Positions 19,261 to 27,522 of a DNA stretch of 64,000 nucleotides are shown here, in pieces. The notes beneath the pieces are model-generated. The model saw only the letters and a program-made list of their open reading frames with translations, was not told the DNA's origin and searched no databases. Source of the stretch: Brevundimonas sp. Its GTDB lineage: Bacteria; Pseudomonadota; Alphaproteobacteria; Caulobacterales; Caulobacteraceae. The DNA is taken from contig NZ_JAIXTC010000022.1 in NCBI RefSeq assembly GCF_027484365.1, positions 62,001 through 126,000 of the forward strand, written 5' to 3'. Positions within the stretch are counted from its first letter, which is position 1. Every line of letters starts with the position of its first letter. The position numbers and the translations under genes are program-made.

Positions 19261-19943
19261 TGGCGGACGGTTCACGTGTGGACGATCAGGTCACGGACAC
19301 CCTCAGGAAACTGGCGGTGGTCTTCGCCGACTTCGAACAGCGGCTGGAGGCGACGCCCCTGATCCGCAAGCTGACACGCGGCCGGTTCGAACTGGCCGAC
19401 TATCAGCTGTTCCTGATCAATCTGCGCCAGCAGGTGAAGGACGGGGCGCTGTGGATGTCGCGCGCGGCGTCGAACGTCGGCGAGAGCCACCTCGAGCTGC
19501 GCTCGACCCTGATGCGCCACGCCGTGACCGAGCATCGCGACTTCCGGCTGCTGGAGGCCGATTTCGTCTGTTCCGGCGGCGAGGTCGATGTGATCCGCTC
19601 GGCCCCCAAGAACGTCGGCTCCGAGGCCATCTCGGCCTGGATGTTCCACGAGGCGTCAAAGCCCGACCCGTTCGGCCTGCTGGGCGCCATGTTCATCATC
19701 GAGGGGCTCGGTTCGATCAAGGCCGCGCCCTGGGGCCGGCTGGTCAAGGAGCGTCTGAACCTGCCCGACGAGGCGGTGCGGTTCCTGCTCTATCACGGCG
19801 AGAACGACGCCGAACACATGCAGGAATTCGAAGAGATGTTGCGGATGGTCCTGCCCGATGCCGCCGTCGCCGAACGCATCGTGATGACCGCGAAGGTCAC
19901 CGCCCGCCTCTATGCGCTGCAGATCGAGGAGATCGCTGCGTGA
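19260..19943 (+). CDS. Iron-containing heme-oxygenase-like di-iron oxidase/oxygenase (HDO-type)
   Basis: 227-residue all-helical protein resembling the TenA/PqqC and 'iron-containing redox enzyme' group. Candidate metal ligands are clustered as in HDOs: His87/Glu91/His92 (HAVTEH), Glu148 (IIEG), and His179, Asp183, His186 (HGENDAEH). Exact ligand assignment needs a structure model. Related enzymes include fatty-acid-cleaving UndA and N-oxygenases. ATG 19260 overlaps the upstream stop and its own stop overlaps the next GTG start, so it belongs to one tight operon with the KAS III-like enzyme, which may make its acyl substrate. Confidence 0.75.
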   Translation: MADGSRVDDQVTDTLRKLAVVFADFEQRLEATPLIRKLTRGRFELADYQLFLINLRQQVKDGALWMSRAASNVGESHLELRSTLMRHAVTEHRDFRLLEADFVCSGGEVDVIRSAPKNVGSEAISAWMFHEASKPDPFGLLGAMFIIEGLGSIKAAPWGRLVKERLNLPDEAVRFLLYHGENDAEHMQEFEEMLRMVLPDAAVAERIVMTAKVTARLYALQIEEIAA

Positions 19944-20899
19944 GCCTGTCCGACGGCGGCGAAACGGCGAAGTGGAAGACCGATCCGTTCGACGCGCGCC
20001 GCTATGACGCCAACGATCCAGACCCGTGGCTGGCGCTGTATCTCGACCACTCCCTGCCGATCGACCCCCAGGCCAAGCGAGCCCTGCTGCTGGGGGCCCG
20101 GTCGTGGTCGCGGCGGTGGCTGTTCCCGGTGTCGCGGCCGCTGGTCTTCCTGTTCTTCTGCATCGTGAAGGTGCTGCGGGCCATTTCGCCGCGCTATCCG
20201 AACCTGAACGGCCTGTTGCACAAATCCATCCACTGGGGGCTGCGGATCTTCGGGTCACCGGAGTGCAACACCCTGATCCTGAGGCATTTCCACGTCGGCA
20301 CAGAGTTGCTGGCCTTCCTCAAGGCCAATGCCGGGATCGATCCGGCTCTGGTCAAGACCGTGCCGTTGAAGCCCCTGACGCTGAAGGATCTGGAGGACAA
20401 CGTCTTCCTCCAGCATGACCTGAACATCTTCAACTTCATTATCGAGCTCAACATCGCGCTGCGGGCCGCGGGCAAGGAGATCACACCGCCGGAGCGAGTC
20501 GACTTCTCCATGCTGTCGGACATCGAACCGGACTTCGAGGTCTTCCCGACCGGACCGCTGAACCGCATCGACATCCAGACGGCGGTGGAGTTCTACACCC
20601 CGCTCTACGCCCTGATGTTGCCGCGCGCCGACTTCATGCGGGCCAGCCATTCGCTGCAGCTGGACGAGATCGTCGGCATCTATATCGGGCGGATCCTCGG
20701 CACCGATTACCACATGCATTTCGTCAAGAACGGCCACCCGCTAGTGACCCTGTCGACAATGCAGGCCGGGTTCCGGCTGATGATGCACGGGCTGGACTGT
20801 GAGGCCATGCACGGCTGGCTGCGGGTGCTCAAGGCGCGTCAGGAGGCGGGCCTGCCGCTGGATCCGCGCGACCCGACCGGCGGACCGGAGCTGGCATGA
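19940..20899 (+). CDS. Conserved unknown protein of the KAS III/HDO operon
   Basis: 319 residues from a GTG start that overlaps the preceding stop (GTGA). One strongly hydrophobic segment near residues 60-80 ([13 protein letters not shown]) could be a membrane anchor or buried helix. Conserved-looking charged clusters include [19 protein letters not shown] and [14 protein letters not shown]. No catalytic motif or family is recognised with confidence. Its start and end both overlap neighbouring genes by 4 bases, so it must be expressed with the HDO-like protein and the oxoprolinase. Confidence 0.75.
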   Translation: MSLSDGGETAKWKTDPFDARRYDANDPDPWLALYLDHSLPIDPQAKRALLLGARSWSRRWLFPVSRPLVFLFFCIVKVLRAISPRYPNLNGLLHKSIHWGLRIFGSPECNTLILRHFHVGTELLAFLKANAGIDPALVKTVPLKPLTLKDLEDNVFLQHDLNIFNFIIELNIALRAAGKEITPPERVDFSMLSDIEPDFEVFPTGPLNRIDIQTAVEFYTPLYALMLPRADFMRASHSLQLDEIVGIYIGRILGTDYHMHFVKNGHPLVTLSTMQAGFRLMMHGLDCEAMHGWLRVLKARQEAGLPLDPRDPTGGPELA

Positions 20900-23800
20900 C
20901 GGACGCGGCGATCGACGGGTGGCGGTTCTGGATCGACCGGGGCGGCACCTTCACCGACATCGTCGCCCGCGCCCCCGACGGCGCCCTGACCACCGCCAAA
21001 CTCCTGTCCGACAACCCCGACCAGTATGAGGACGCCGCCGTCGAGGGCGTGCGCCGCATCCTGGGGGCCGCGCCCGGCCCCCTGCCCGCCGGTCTTGTCG
21101 CCGACATCCGCATGGGCACGACGGTCGCGACCAACGCCCTGCTCGAACGCAAGGGTGAACCGACGGTCCTGGCCATCACGCGCGGCTTCGGCGATGCGCT
21201 GCGCATCGGCTGGCAGGCCCGCCCCGACATCTTCGCCCGCCACGTCGTCCTCCCCGAGCCGCTGCACGACCGGGTCATCGAGATCGACGAACGCGTCCGC
21301 GCCGACGGCTCCGTCGACCGCCCGCTGGACGAGGTCGCCGCCCGCGAGGCCCTGACCGCCGCCTTCGCCGCCGGCTATCGCGCCCTGGCCATCGTCCTCG
21401 TCCACGGCTGGCGCTTTACCGGTCACGAGACCCGCCTCGCCGCCCTCGCCCGCGAGATCGGCTTCACCCAGATCTCGGTCAGCCATGAGGTCGGCGCCCT
21501 GATCAAGCTGATCGGGCGCGGCGACACGACCGTGGCCGACGCCTATCTGTCCCCGGTGCTCGACGCCTATGTCGCGCGCGTCGGCAGGGCCCTGGGGCCC
21601 GACGTCCCCCTGATGTTCATGCAGTCGTCGGGCGGCCTCGCCAGCCCTTCGGCCTTCCGGGGCAAGGACGCCATCCTGTCCGGACCGGCCGGCGGCGTGG
21701 TCGGGATGGCGGCGACGGCGGAGGCCGCGGGCTTCGACCGGGTCATCGGCTTCGACATGGGCGGCACCTCGACCGACGTGTCCCACTATTCCGGCAGTTT
21801 CGAGCGCACCTCTGACGCCGTCGTCGCGGGCGTTCGCCTGCGCGCCCCGATGCTGTCGATCCACACGGTGGCGGCCGGCGGAGGCTCGATCTGCCGCTTC
21901 GACGGCTCGCGGCTGCGGGTCGGCCCGGAGTCCGCCGGCGCCGTGCCCGGTCCCGCCGCCTATCGGCGCGGCGGCCCCCTGACGGTGACCGACTGCAACG
22001 TCCTGCTGGGCAAGCTGCGGCCAGAGCTCTTCCCCGCGGTCTTCGGCCCGAATGGCGACCGGCCGCTCGACCACGCCGCCGTCACCCAAAAGTTCGACGC
22101 CCTCGCCGCCGAGGTCGCCGCCGCCACCGGCCGTCCCACCGACCCGCTCGACCTCGCCGAGGGCTTCGTCGCCATCGCAGTCCAGAACATGGCCGAGGCG
22201 ATCAAGTCGATCTCCATCCAGCGCGGTCACGACCTGACCGCCTATGTGCTGAACTGTTTCGGCGGCGCGGGCGGCCAGCACGCCTGCCTCGTCGCCGATG
22301 CGCTCGGCATGACGACGGTGATGCTGCACCCGTTCGCCGGCGTCCTTTCCGCCTATGGCATGGGTCTCGCCTCGGTCCGGACGATCCGCCAGACGACCGT
22401 CGCCGCACCCCTCGCCCCCGCCTCCGACGTCGCCTTCGCCGACCGCATCGCCGCGCTCGACGCCGAGGCCCGCGCCGACCTCCTGGCCCAGGACCTGCCC
22501 GCCGCCTCCATTACCTCCGAGGCCCGGGCCGAGATCAAGTTCGCCGGCAGCGACACCCCCCTGACCGTCCCTTTCGGCCCCGCCGCCGCCATGGCCTCGG
22601 CGTTCGAGACCCTGCACCGTCGGCGCTTCGGCTTCTTCGCCGGGGACAAGGCGCTGGTGGTCGAGACGCTGGAGGTGGAGGCGATCTCGGCGGTCGAGGC
22701 GCCCGCGACCAAGACAGATGCCCAGTCGACCGCGACCTCGACATCCATCGATGCCGTGTCCGTCCGCCTCGCCGGCGCTCACCATGCAACGCCCGTGCAC
22801 AGCCGCGAAGCCCTCGCCCTTGGCGCCCGCATCCCCGGTCCGGCCGTCATCCTGGAGTCCACAGGCACCACGATCGTCGAGCCCGGCTGGTCCGCCCGTG
22901 TCGACGCCTCGGCCAATCTGATCCTCGAACGCACCACCCCGCTCGTCGGCCGCGCCCCCATCGGCACCCATGCCGACCCGATCCTGCTGGAGGTGTTCAA
23001 CAGCCGCTTCATGGCCTGCGCCGAACAGATGGGAGAGGCCCTGCGCGCCACCGCCTATTCGGTGAACATCAAGGAGCGGCTCGACTTCTCCTGCGCCATC
23101 TTCGATCAGACGGGTGCCCTGATCGCCAACGCCCCGCACATCCCGGTCCACCTCGGCTCGATGGGCGAGAGCATCCGTGTCGTCCTCGCCTCGCGCGGCG
23201 AATCCATGCGGCCCGGCGACGTGGTCATGCTGAACGCCCCCTACAACGGCGGCACCCACCTGCCCGACATCACCGTCATCATGCCGGTCTTCCTCGAAGA
23301 CGAGACGACGCCCGCCTTCTTCGTCGCCGCACGCGGCCACCACGCGGACGTCGGCGGAATCACGCCGGGCTCCATGCCCGCCTCTTCCACAACGGTCGAA
23401 CAGGAGGGGGTGCTCATCGACGACTTCCTGCTGGTCGAGGGCGGCCGTCTGCGCGACGTCGAGACCCGCGCCCTGTTCGCCTCGGGTTCATATCCGTCGC
23501 GCAACGTCGACCAGAACATGGCCGACCTGAAGGCCCAGGTCGCCTCCTGCCAGCGCGGCGCTGACGAACTGAACCGCATGGTCGTCGAGTTCGGCCGCCC
23601 CGTCGTCGAGGCCTATATGGCCCACGTCCAGTCGAACGCCGAGGAAGCCGTCCGCCGCGCCATCGCCGCCCTCAAGCCCGGCGCGTTCGCCTACGAGATG
23701 GACGACGGCGCGGTCATCCGGGTCCGCATCGACGTGGATTCTGACGCCCGCACCGCCGTGGTCGACTTCACCGGAACCAGCGACCAGCGCCCGACCAATT

Positions 23801-24525
23801 TCAACGCGCCTCTGTCGATCACCCGGGCGGCGACCCTCTATGTCTTCCGGACCCTGGTCGACGACGCCATCCCGCTGAACGAGGGATGCATGAAACCCAT
23901 CACCCTGATTGTGCCGGAAGGGTCGATGTTGAACCCCCGCTATCCGGCGGCGGTCGTGGCCGGAAACGTCGAGACCAGCCAGGCTGTCGTCGATACGCTC
24001 TACGGAGCCCTCGGCATTCTGGCCGCCAGCCAGGGCACGATGAACAACTTCACCTTCGGCGACGCGACCCGCCAGTACTACGAGACCATCGCCGGGGGCG
24101 CGGGGGCAGGGCCGGACGCCCCGGGTGCCAGCGCGGTCCAGAGCCATATGACCAACAGCCGCCTGACCGACCCCGAGGTGCTGGAGACCCGTTTTCCCGT
24201 CCTGCTGGAGGAATTCTCCGTCCGCCGGGGTTCGGGCGGTATGGGCGCGGCGAAGGGCGGCGACGGGGCGACACGGCGTGTGCGCTTCCTCGAACCGATG
24301 ACCGCCGCCATCCTGTCCGGCCACCGCCGCATCGCGCCCTTCGGGGCAGCAGGTGGCGAGCCGGGAATGGTCGGGGCGAACCGGATCGAACGCGCAGGCG
24401 GGTCGGTGGAGGTGCTGGGCTCTACGGCAGAGGTGTCGATGGCTCCCGGCGATGTCTTCGTCATTCACACCCCCGGCGGCGGCGGGTTCGGTTCGGACTC
24501 CCTCTCCCGGCGGGAGAGGGCTTGA
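20896..24525 (+). CDS. 5-oxoprolinase / hydantoinase, fused HyuA-HyuB type
   Basis: 1209 residues, the length of ATP-dependent 5-oxoprolinase, which opens 5-oxoproline to glutamate. The N-terminal half (HyuA) has [13 protein letters not shown] and [12 protein letters not shown], the ATP-binding sugar-kinase-like signatures; the C-terminal half (HyuB) starts near residue 695 with [15 protein letters not shown] and includes [17 protein letters not shown] sequence and [12 protein letters not shown]. The ATG overlaps the upstream stop (ATGA). The last residues (LSRRERA) are encoded by an intergenic palindromic repeat that has run into the gene. DUF969/DUF979/DUF2891 genes follow, supporting a 5-oxoproline role. 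Confidence 0.9.
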   Translation: MTDAAIDGWRFWIDRGGTFTDIVARAPDGALTTAKLLSDNPDQYEDAAVEGVRRILGAAPGPLPAGLVADIRMGTTVATNALLERKGEPTVLAITRGFGDALRIGWQARPDIFARHVVLPEPLHDRVIEIDERVRADGSVDRPLDEVAAREALTAAFAAGYRALAIVLVHGWRFTGHETRLAALAREIGFTQISVSHEVGALIKLIGRGDTTVADAYLSPVLDAYVARVGRALGPDVPLMFMQSSGGLASPSAFRGKDAILSGPAGGVVGMAATAEAAGFDRVIGFDMGGTSTDVSHYSGSFERTSDAVVAGVRLRAPMLSIHTVAAGGGSICRFDGSRLRVGPESAGAVPGPAAYRRGGPLTVTDCNVLLGKLRPELFPAVFGPNGDRPLDHAAVTQKFDALAAEVAAATGRPTDPLDLAEGFVAIAVQNMAEAIKSISIQRGHDLTAYVLNCFGGAGGQHACLVADALGMTTVMLHPFAGVLSAYGMGLASVRTIRQTTVAAPLAPASDVAFADRIAALDAEARADLLAQDLPAASITSEARAEIKFAGSDTPLTVPFGPAAAMASAFETLHRRRFGFFAGDKALVVETLEVEAISAVEAPATKTDAQSTATSTSIDAVSVRLAGAHHATPVHSREALALGARIPGPAVILESTGTTIVEPGWSARVDASANLILERTTPLVGRAPIGTHADPILLEVFNSRFMACAEQMGEALRATAYSVNIKERLDFSCAIFDQTGALIANAPHIPVHLGSMGESIRVVLASRGESMRPGDVVMLNAPYNGGTHLPDITVIMPVFLEDETTPAFFVAARGHHADVGGITPGSMPASSTTVEQEGVLIDDFLLVEGGRLRDVETRALFASGSYPSRNVDQNMADLKAQVASCQRGADELNRMVVEFGRPVVEAYMAHVQSNAEEAVRRAIAALKPGAFAYEMDDGAVIRVRIDVDSDARTAVVDFTGTSDQRPTNFNAPLSITRAATLYVFRTLVDDAIPLNEGCMKPITLIVPEGSMLNPRYPAAVVAGNVETSQAVVDTLYGALGILAASQGTMNNFTFGDATRQYYETIAGGAGAGPDAPGASAVQSHMTNSRLTDPEVLETRFPVLLEEFSVRRGSGGMGAAKGGDGATRRVRFLEPMTAAILSGHRRIAPFGAAGGEPGMVGANRIERAGGSVEVLGSTAEVSMAPGDVFVIHTPGGGGFGSDSLSRRERA

Positions 24526-24668
24526 GGTTCGGAGAGCGAAGCGAACCGCAAACCGAAAGGGTGAGGGGCTTGCTCTCACCGGTTCACACCGAACCCCTCA
24601 CCCTTTCGCGCAAGGACACTCGCTGACGCTCGTGTGCGCTCAAGCCCTCTCCCTCTGGGAGAGGGGTC
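24499..24668. repeat. Dispersed palindromic intergenic repeat, copy A
   Basis: Imperfect inverted repeat of about 170 bp: the left arm carries a CCCTCTCCC/GGGAGAGGG hairpin then CTTGAG and GAAAGGGTGAGGGG; the right arm mirrors it with CCCCTCACCCTTTCG, CTCAAG and a second CCCTCTCCC hairpin. It starts inside the oxoprolinase gene, supplying its last codons and stop, and ends 42 bases before the DUF969 gene. Closely similar to copy B at 58203-58376. Confidence 0.85.
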
Positions 24669-24710
24669 AACAATGGTGCATCGTCTCCCCAACTCTCGGG
24701 GAAATCGTCG

Positions 24711-25436
24711 ATGCTCGTGCTGCTCGGAATACTGGTCGTGGTCGCGGGCTTCGTGGCCCGGATCAATCCGCTGCTGGTCATCCTGGCCGCGGCCATCGTC
24801 ACGGGCGTCTGCGCCGCCATGGCCCCCGGCGTCAGCCTCGCCGCCCTGGTCCAGGCGGGCGTCGCGACGCTCACCGCCTTCGGGGAGGCCTTCAATGACA
24901 ACCGCTACTTCCACGTCGTCTGGCTGATCCTGCCGGTCATCGGCCTGCTCGAACGCGCCGGGCTTCAGGAGCGCGCCCGCATGCTGATCGCCAGGGTCAA
25001 GGCCGCCTCGGCCGGACGCCTGCTGCTTGCCTATCTGCTGATCCGCCAGGGGACCTCGGCACTCGGCCTGACCTCACTCGGCGGCCACCCCCAGATGGTC
25101 CGACCGCTCGTCGCCCCGATGGCGGAAGGCGCCGCCGAAATCGAAGCCGGCGGGACCCTGCCCGACGCCGTCCGTTACCGGATCCGGGGCATGTCGGCCG
25201 CCACCGACAATATCGGTCTGTTCTTCGGTGAGGACATCTTCATCGCCATCGGCTCCATCATCCTGATGGTCGGCTTCCTCGAACAGGCCGGTATCATCGT
25301 CGAGCCGCTGCAGCTGTCGATCTGGGCCATTCCGACCGCCATCGCCGCCTTCCTCATCCACGGCGCGCGCCTGTTGATGTTCGACCGCGAGGTCCGCAAG
25401 GCCCTCTCCGGCACCACACCGGAGGCCGGCCAATGA
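24711..25436 (+). CDS. DUF969 family membrane protein
   Basis: 241 residues with about six hydrophobic spans (LVLLGILVVVAGFVARINP at the start). Recognised as DUF969, which normally occurs in tandem with DUF979, together forming a probable two-part transporter. Clusters of DUF969, DUF979, DUF2891 and pyrrolidone-carboxylate peptidase are known, so with the upstream oxoprolinase a role in 5-oxoproline or peptide-derived solute transport is likely (inference). Its stop overlaps the next ATG by 4 bases. Confidence 0.85.
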   Translation: MLVLLGILVVVAGFVARINPLLVILAAAIVTGVCAAMAPGVSLAALVQAGVATLTAFGEAFNDNRYFHVVWLILPVIGLLERAGLQERARMLIARVKAASAGRLLLAYLLIRQGTSALGLTSLGGHPQMVRPLVAPMAEGAAEIEAGGTLPDAVRYRIRGMSAATDNIGLFFGEDIFIAIGSIILMVGFLEQAGIIVEPLQLSIWAIPTAIAAFLIHGARLLMFDREVRKALSGTTPEAGQ

Positions 25437-26398
25437 TCACCCTCGATCAGGTCTACATCCTCGTCGGGCTGATGTTCCTCGCCTTCGCCATCCTGACCCT
25501 GCGCGACGCGAGCCATCCGACCCGGATCCGCAGCGCCCTGTTCTGGGGGCTGCTCGCCGGATCCATGCTGTTCGGATCGCATCTCGGCGGGCTCGGCAAC
25601 GGCCTGCTGATCGTGGCACTGGTCGCACTCGGCGGACTGTCGAAGCTCGGCGTAGGCAAGCCTGAAACCACTACGACGGAGCAACGCCGCGAGAGCGCGG
25701 CCCGGCGGGGCGACGCCCTGTTCCTGCCCGCCCTGATCGTGCCGGTCGTCGCCGTCGGCGGGACGCTCGCCGCCAAACACACCGGCTGGGGCGAGGCCCT
25801 GTTCTCCTCCACCCAGACCACATTGATCGCCCTGGCCCTGGGCTGTCTGATCGCACTCGGCGCCGCCATGGCCTGGCTCCGGCCGCCCGTCACCGCTCCG
25901 CTTCACGAAGGGCGGCGGTTGATCGACTCCATCGGCTGGGCCGTCCTCCTGCCCCAGATGCTGGCGGCGCTCGGCGCCATCTTCCTGGCCTCGAACGTCG
26001 GCGGCGTGGTCGGCGAGGTCGTGACCCAGGCCGTGCCGATGAGCTCTTCCCTGGTCGCCGTCGTCGCCTACTGCCTCGGCATGGCCCTGTTCACTGTCAT
26101 CATGGGCAATGCCTTCGCCGCCTTCCCGGTGATGACCGCCGCCATCGGCCTGCCCTTCGTGGTGGGACAGTTCGGCGGAGACCCCGCCATTGTCTGCGCC
26201 ATCGGCATGCTCGCCGGCTTCTGCGGTACCCTGCTGACGCCCATGGCGGCCAATTTCAACGTCGTCCCGGCCAACCTGCTGGAGCTGCCCGACCGCAACG
26301 CCGCCTTCAACGGCGTCATCCGCGCCCAGGCCCCGACCGCCCTGATCCTGCTCGGGGTCAACATCGCCCTGATGTATTTCCTCGCCTTCCGGTTCTGA
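25433..26398 (+). CDS. DUF979 family membrane protein
   Basis: 321 residues, about nine hydrophobic segments, starting MITLDQVYILVGLMFLAFA. It is the usual partner of DUF969 and is translationally coupled to it (ATGA overlap). The C-terminal region contains GNAFAAFPVMTAAIGLPF and the conserved LLTPMAANFNVVPA stretch. The two proteins probably form one permease; substrate suggested by context is 5-oxoproline. Confidence 0.85.
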   Translation: MITLDQVYILVGLMFLAFAILTLRDASHPTRIRSALFWGLLAGSMLFGSHLGGLGNGLLIVALVALGGLSKLGVGKPETTTTEQRRESAARRGDALFLPALIVPVVAVGGTLAAKHTGWGEALFSSTQTTLIALALGCLIALGAAMAWLRPPVTAPLHEGRRLIDSIGWAVLLPQMLAALGAIFLASNVGGVVGEVVTQAVPMSSSLVAVVAYCLGMALFTVIMGNAFAAFPVMTAAIGLPFVVGQFGGDPAIVCAIGMLAGFCGTLLTPMAANFNVVPANLLELPDRNAAFNGVIRAQAPTALILLGVNIALMYFLAFRF

Positions 26399-26399
26399 C

Positions 26400-27419
26400 A
26401 TGTCCCATGCCCTCGACGCCGACACGGCCTCCCGCTTCGCCCGGGCGGCGCTCGGTCATGTGACGAAGGAATACCCCAACAAGCTGGACCATGTGCTGGA
26501 CGGCCCCGAGGACGCCCTGGGCCCCCGTGCCCTCCACCCCGTCTTCTTCGGCAGCTTCGACTGGCACTCGTGCGTCCACGGCTGGTGGACCCTGTTCACC
26601 CTGCGCCGCCTCTATCCGGACATGGCCGAGGCCGCGGCCGTCGCCGATCTGGCGGACGCGTTGTTCACGCCGACGAACGTCGCCGTCGAGGTCGCCTATC
26701 TGGCCCGGCCCTCCAGCCGAGGGTTCGAACGCCCCTATGGCTGGGCCTGGCTGCTGATGCTGCAGGCGGAGCTGGAACGGCATGCCGATCCGCGTGGCCG
26801 GACCCGGGCCGAGACTCTGCGGCCGCTGGCGGTGACGTTCGCCGGCCGGTTCAAGGCCTTCCTGCCCATCGCCACCTATCCGGTACGGACCGGGACCCAC
26901 TACAACACCGCCTTCGCCCTGCGGCTGACGCTCGACTACGCCGAAAGCGCCGGCGACACGGAGCTGGCCGACCTGTGTCGGTCCGCGGCCCTGCGCTGGC
27001 ATGCCGCCGACCGCGATGGCCAGGCCTGGGAGCCCTCACAGGACGAGTTCCTGTCGCCGACCCTGATGGTGGCTGAACTGATGCGTCGCCTGGGCCATGA
27101 TCAAGACTTCGGATCCTGGTTCGATCTCTATCTTCCGCGACTCGAACAGCAGGAGCCCGCGACCCTGTTCCTTCCCGCCACGGTCAGCGACCGGTCGGAC
27201 GGCAAGATCGCCCATCTGGACGGACTGAACCTCAGCCGGGCCTGGTGCTGGCGGGGAATCGCCTCGGCCCTGGCGGCGGACGACCCGCGCCGCGCGGTCG
27301 CCCTGAAGGCGGCGGCGGACCACCTCGACGCCGCCCTGCCCCACGTCACCGGCGACTATATGGGCGAACACTGGCTGGCGAGTTTCGCGCTCCTGGCCCT
27401 GCTCGCCGACCCGGGCTGA
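26400..27419 (+). CDS. DUF2891 family protein
   Basis: 339 residues, cytoplasmic in appearance. The block HPVFFGSFDWHSCVHGWW near residue 42 and RTGTHYNTAFAL near residue 165 are hallmarks of DUF2891, an alpha/alpha-barrel-like family of unknown activity. Start follows the DUF979 stop directly (one base between). Its steady association with DUF969/DUF979 points to enzymatic handling of the transported compound. It ends before a bidirectional terminator. Confidence 0.85.
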   Translation: MSHALDADTASRFARAALGHVTKEYPNKLDHVLDGPEDALGPRALHPVFFGSFDWHSCVHGWWTLFTLRRLYPDMAEAAAVADLADALFTPTNVAVEVAYLARPSSRGFERPYGWAWLLMLQAELERHADPRGRTRAETLRPLAVTFAGRFKAFLPIATYPVRTGTHYNTAFALRLTLDYAESAGDTELADLCRSAALRWHAADRDGQAWEPSQDEFLSPTLMVAELMRRLGHDQDFGSWFDLYLPRLEQQEPATLFLPATVSDRSDGKIAHLDGLNLSRAWCWRGIASALAADDPRRAVALKAAADHLDAALPHVTGDYMGEHWLASFALLALLADPG

Positions 27420-27466
27420 GCGACGCCAGGCCCAGGTTCGACCGGGGCTTTTCCAGCCTTTCGCGC

Positions 27467-27509
27467 AAAAAAAGGGGCGGCCGATACGATCGACCGCCCC
27501 CAGCTTTTT
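27467..27509. terminator. Bidirectional rho-independent terminator between DUF2891 and TonB receptor genes
   Basis: A 12-bp stem with one mismatch (GGGGCGGCCGAT / ATCGACCGCCCC) and a 3-base loop is flanked by seven A on the left and five T on the right. On the minus strand it gives a stem followed by seven T, a strong terminator for the TonB receptor gene; on the plus strand the T-run lies four bases beyond the stem. Confidence 0.85.
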
Positions 27510-27522
27510 ACTTTGACGCGCC

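Noticed and set aside
20839..23343. 834-codon open frame on the minus strand opposite the oxoprolinase
   Set aside because: It is antisense to a clearly recognised enzyme, is rich in Gly, Asp, His and Arg as shadow frames in GC-rich DNA are, and has no domain.
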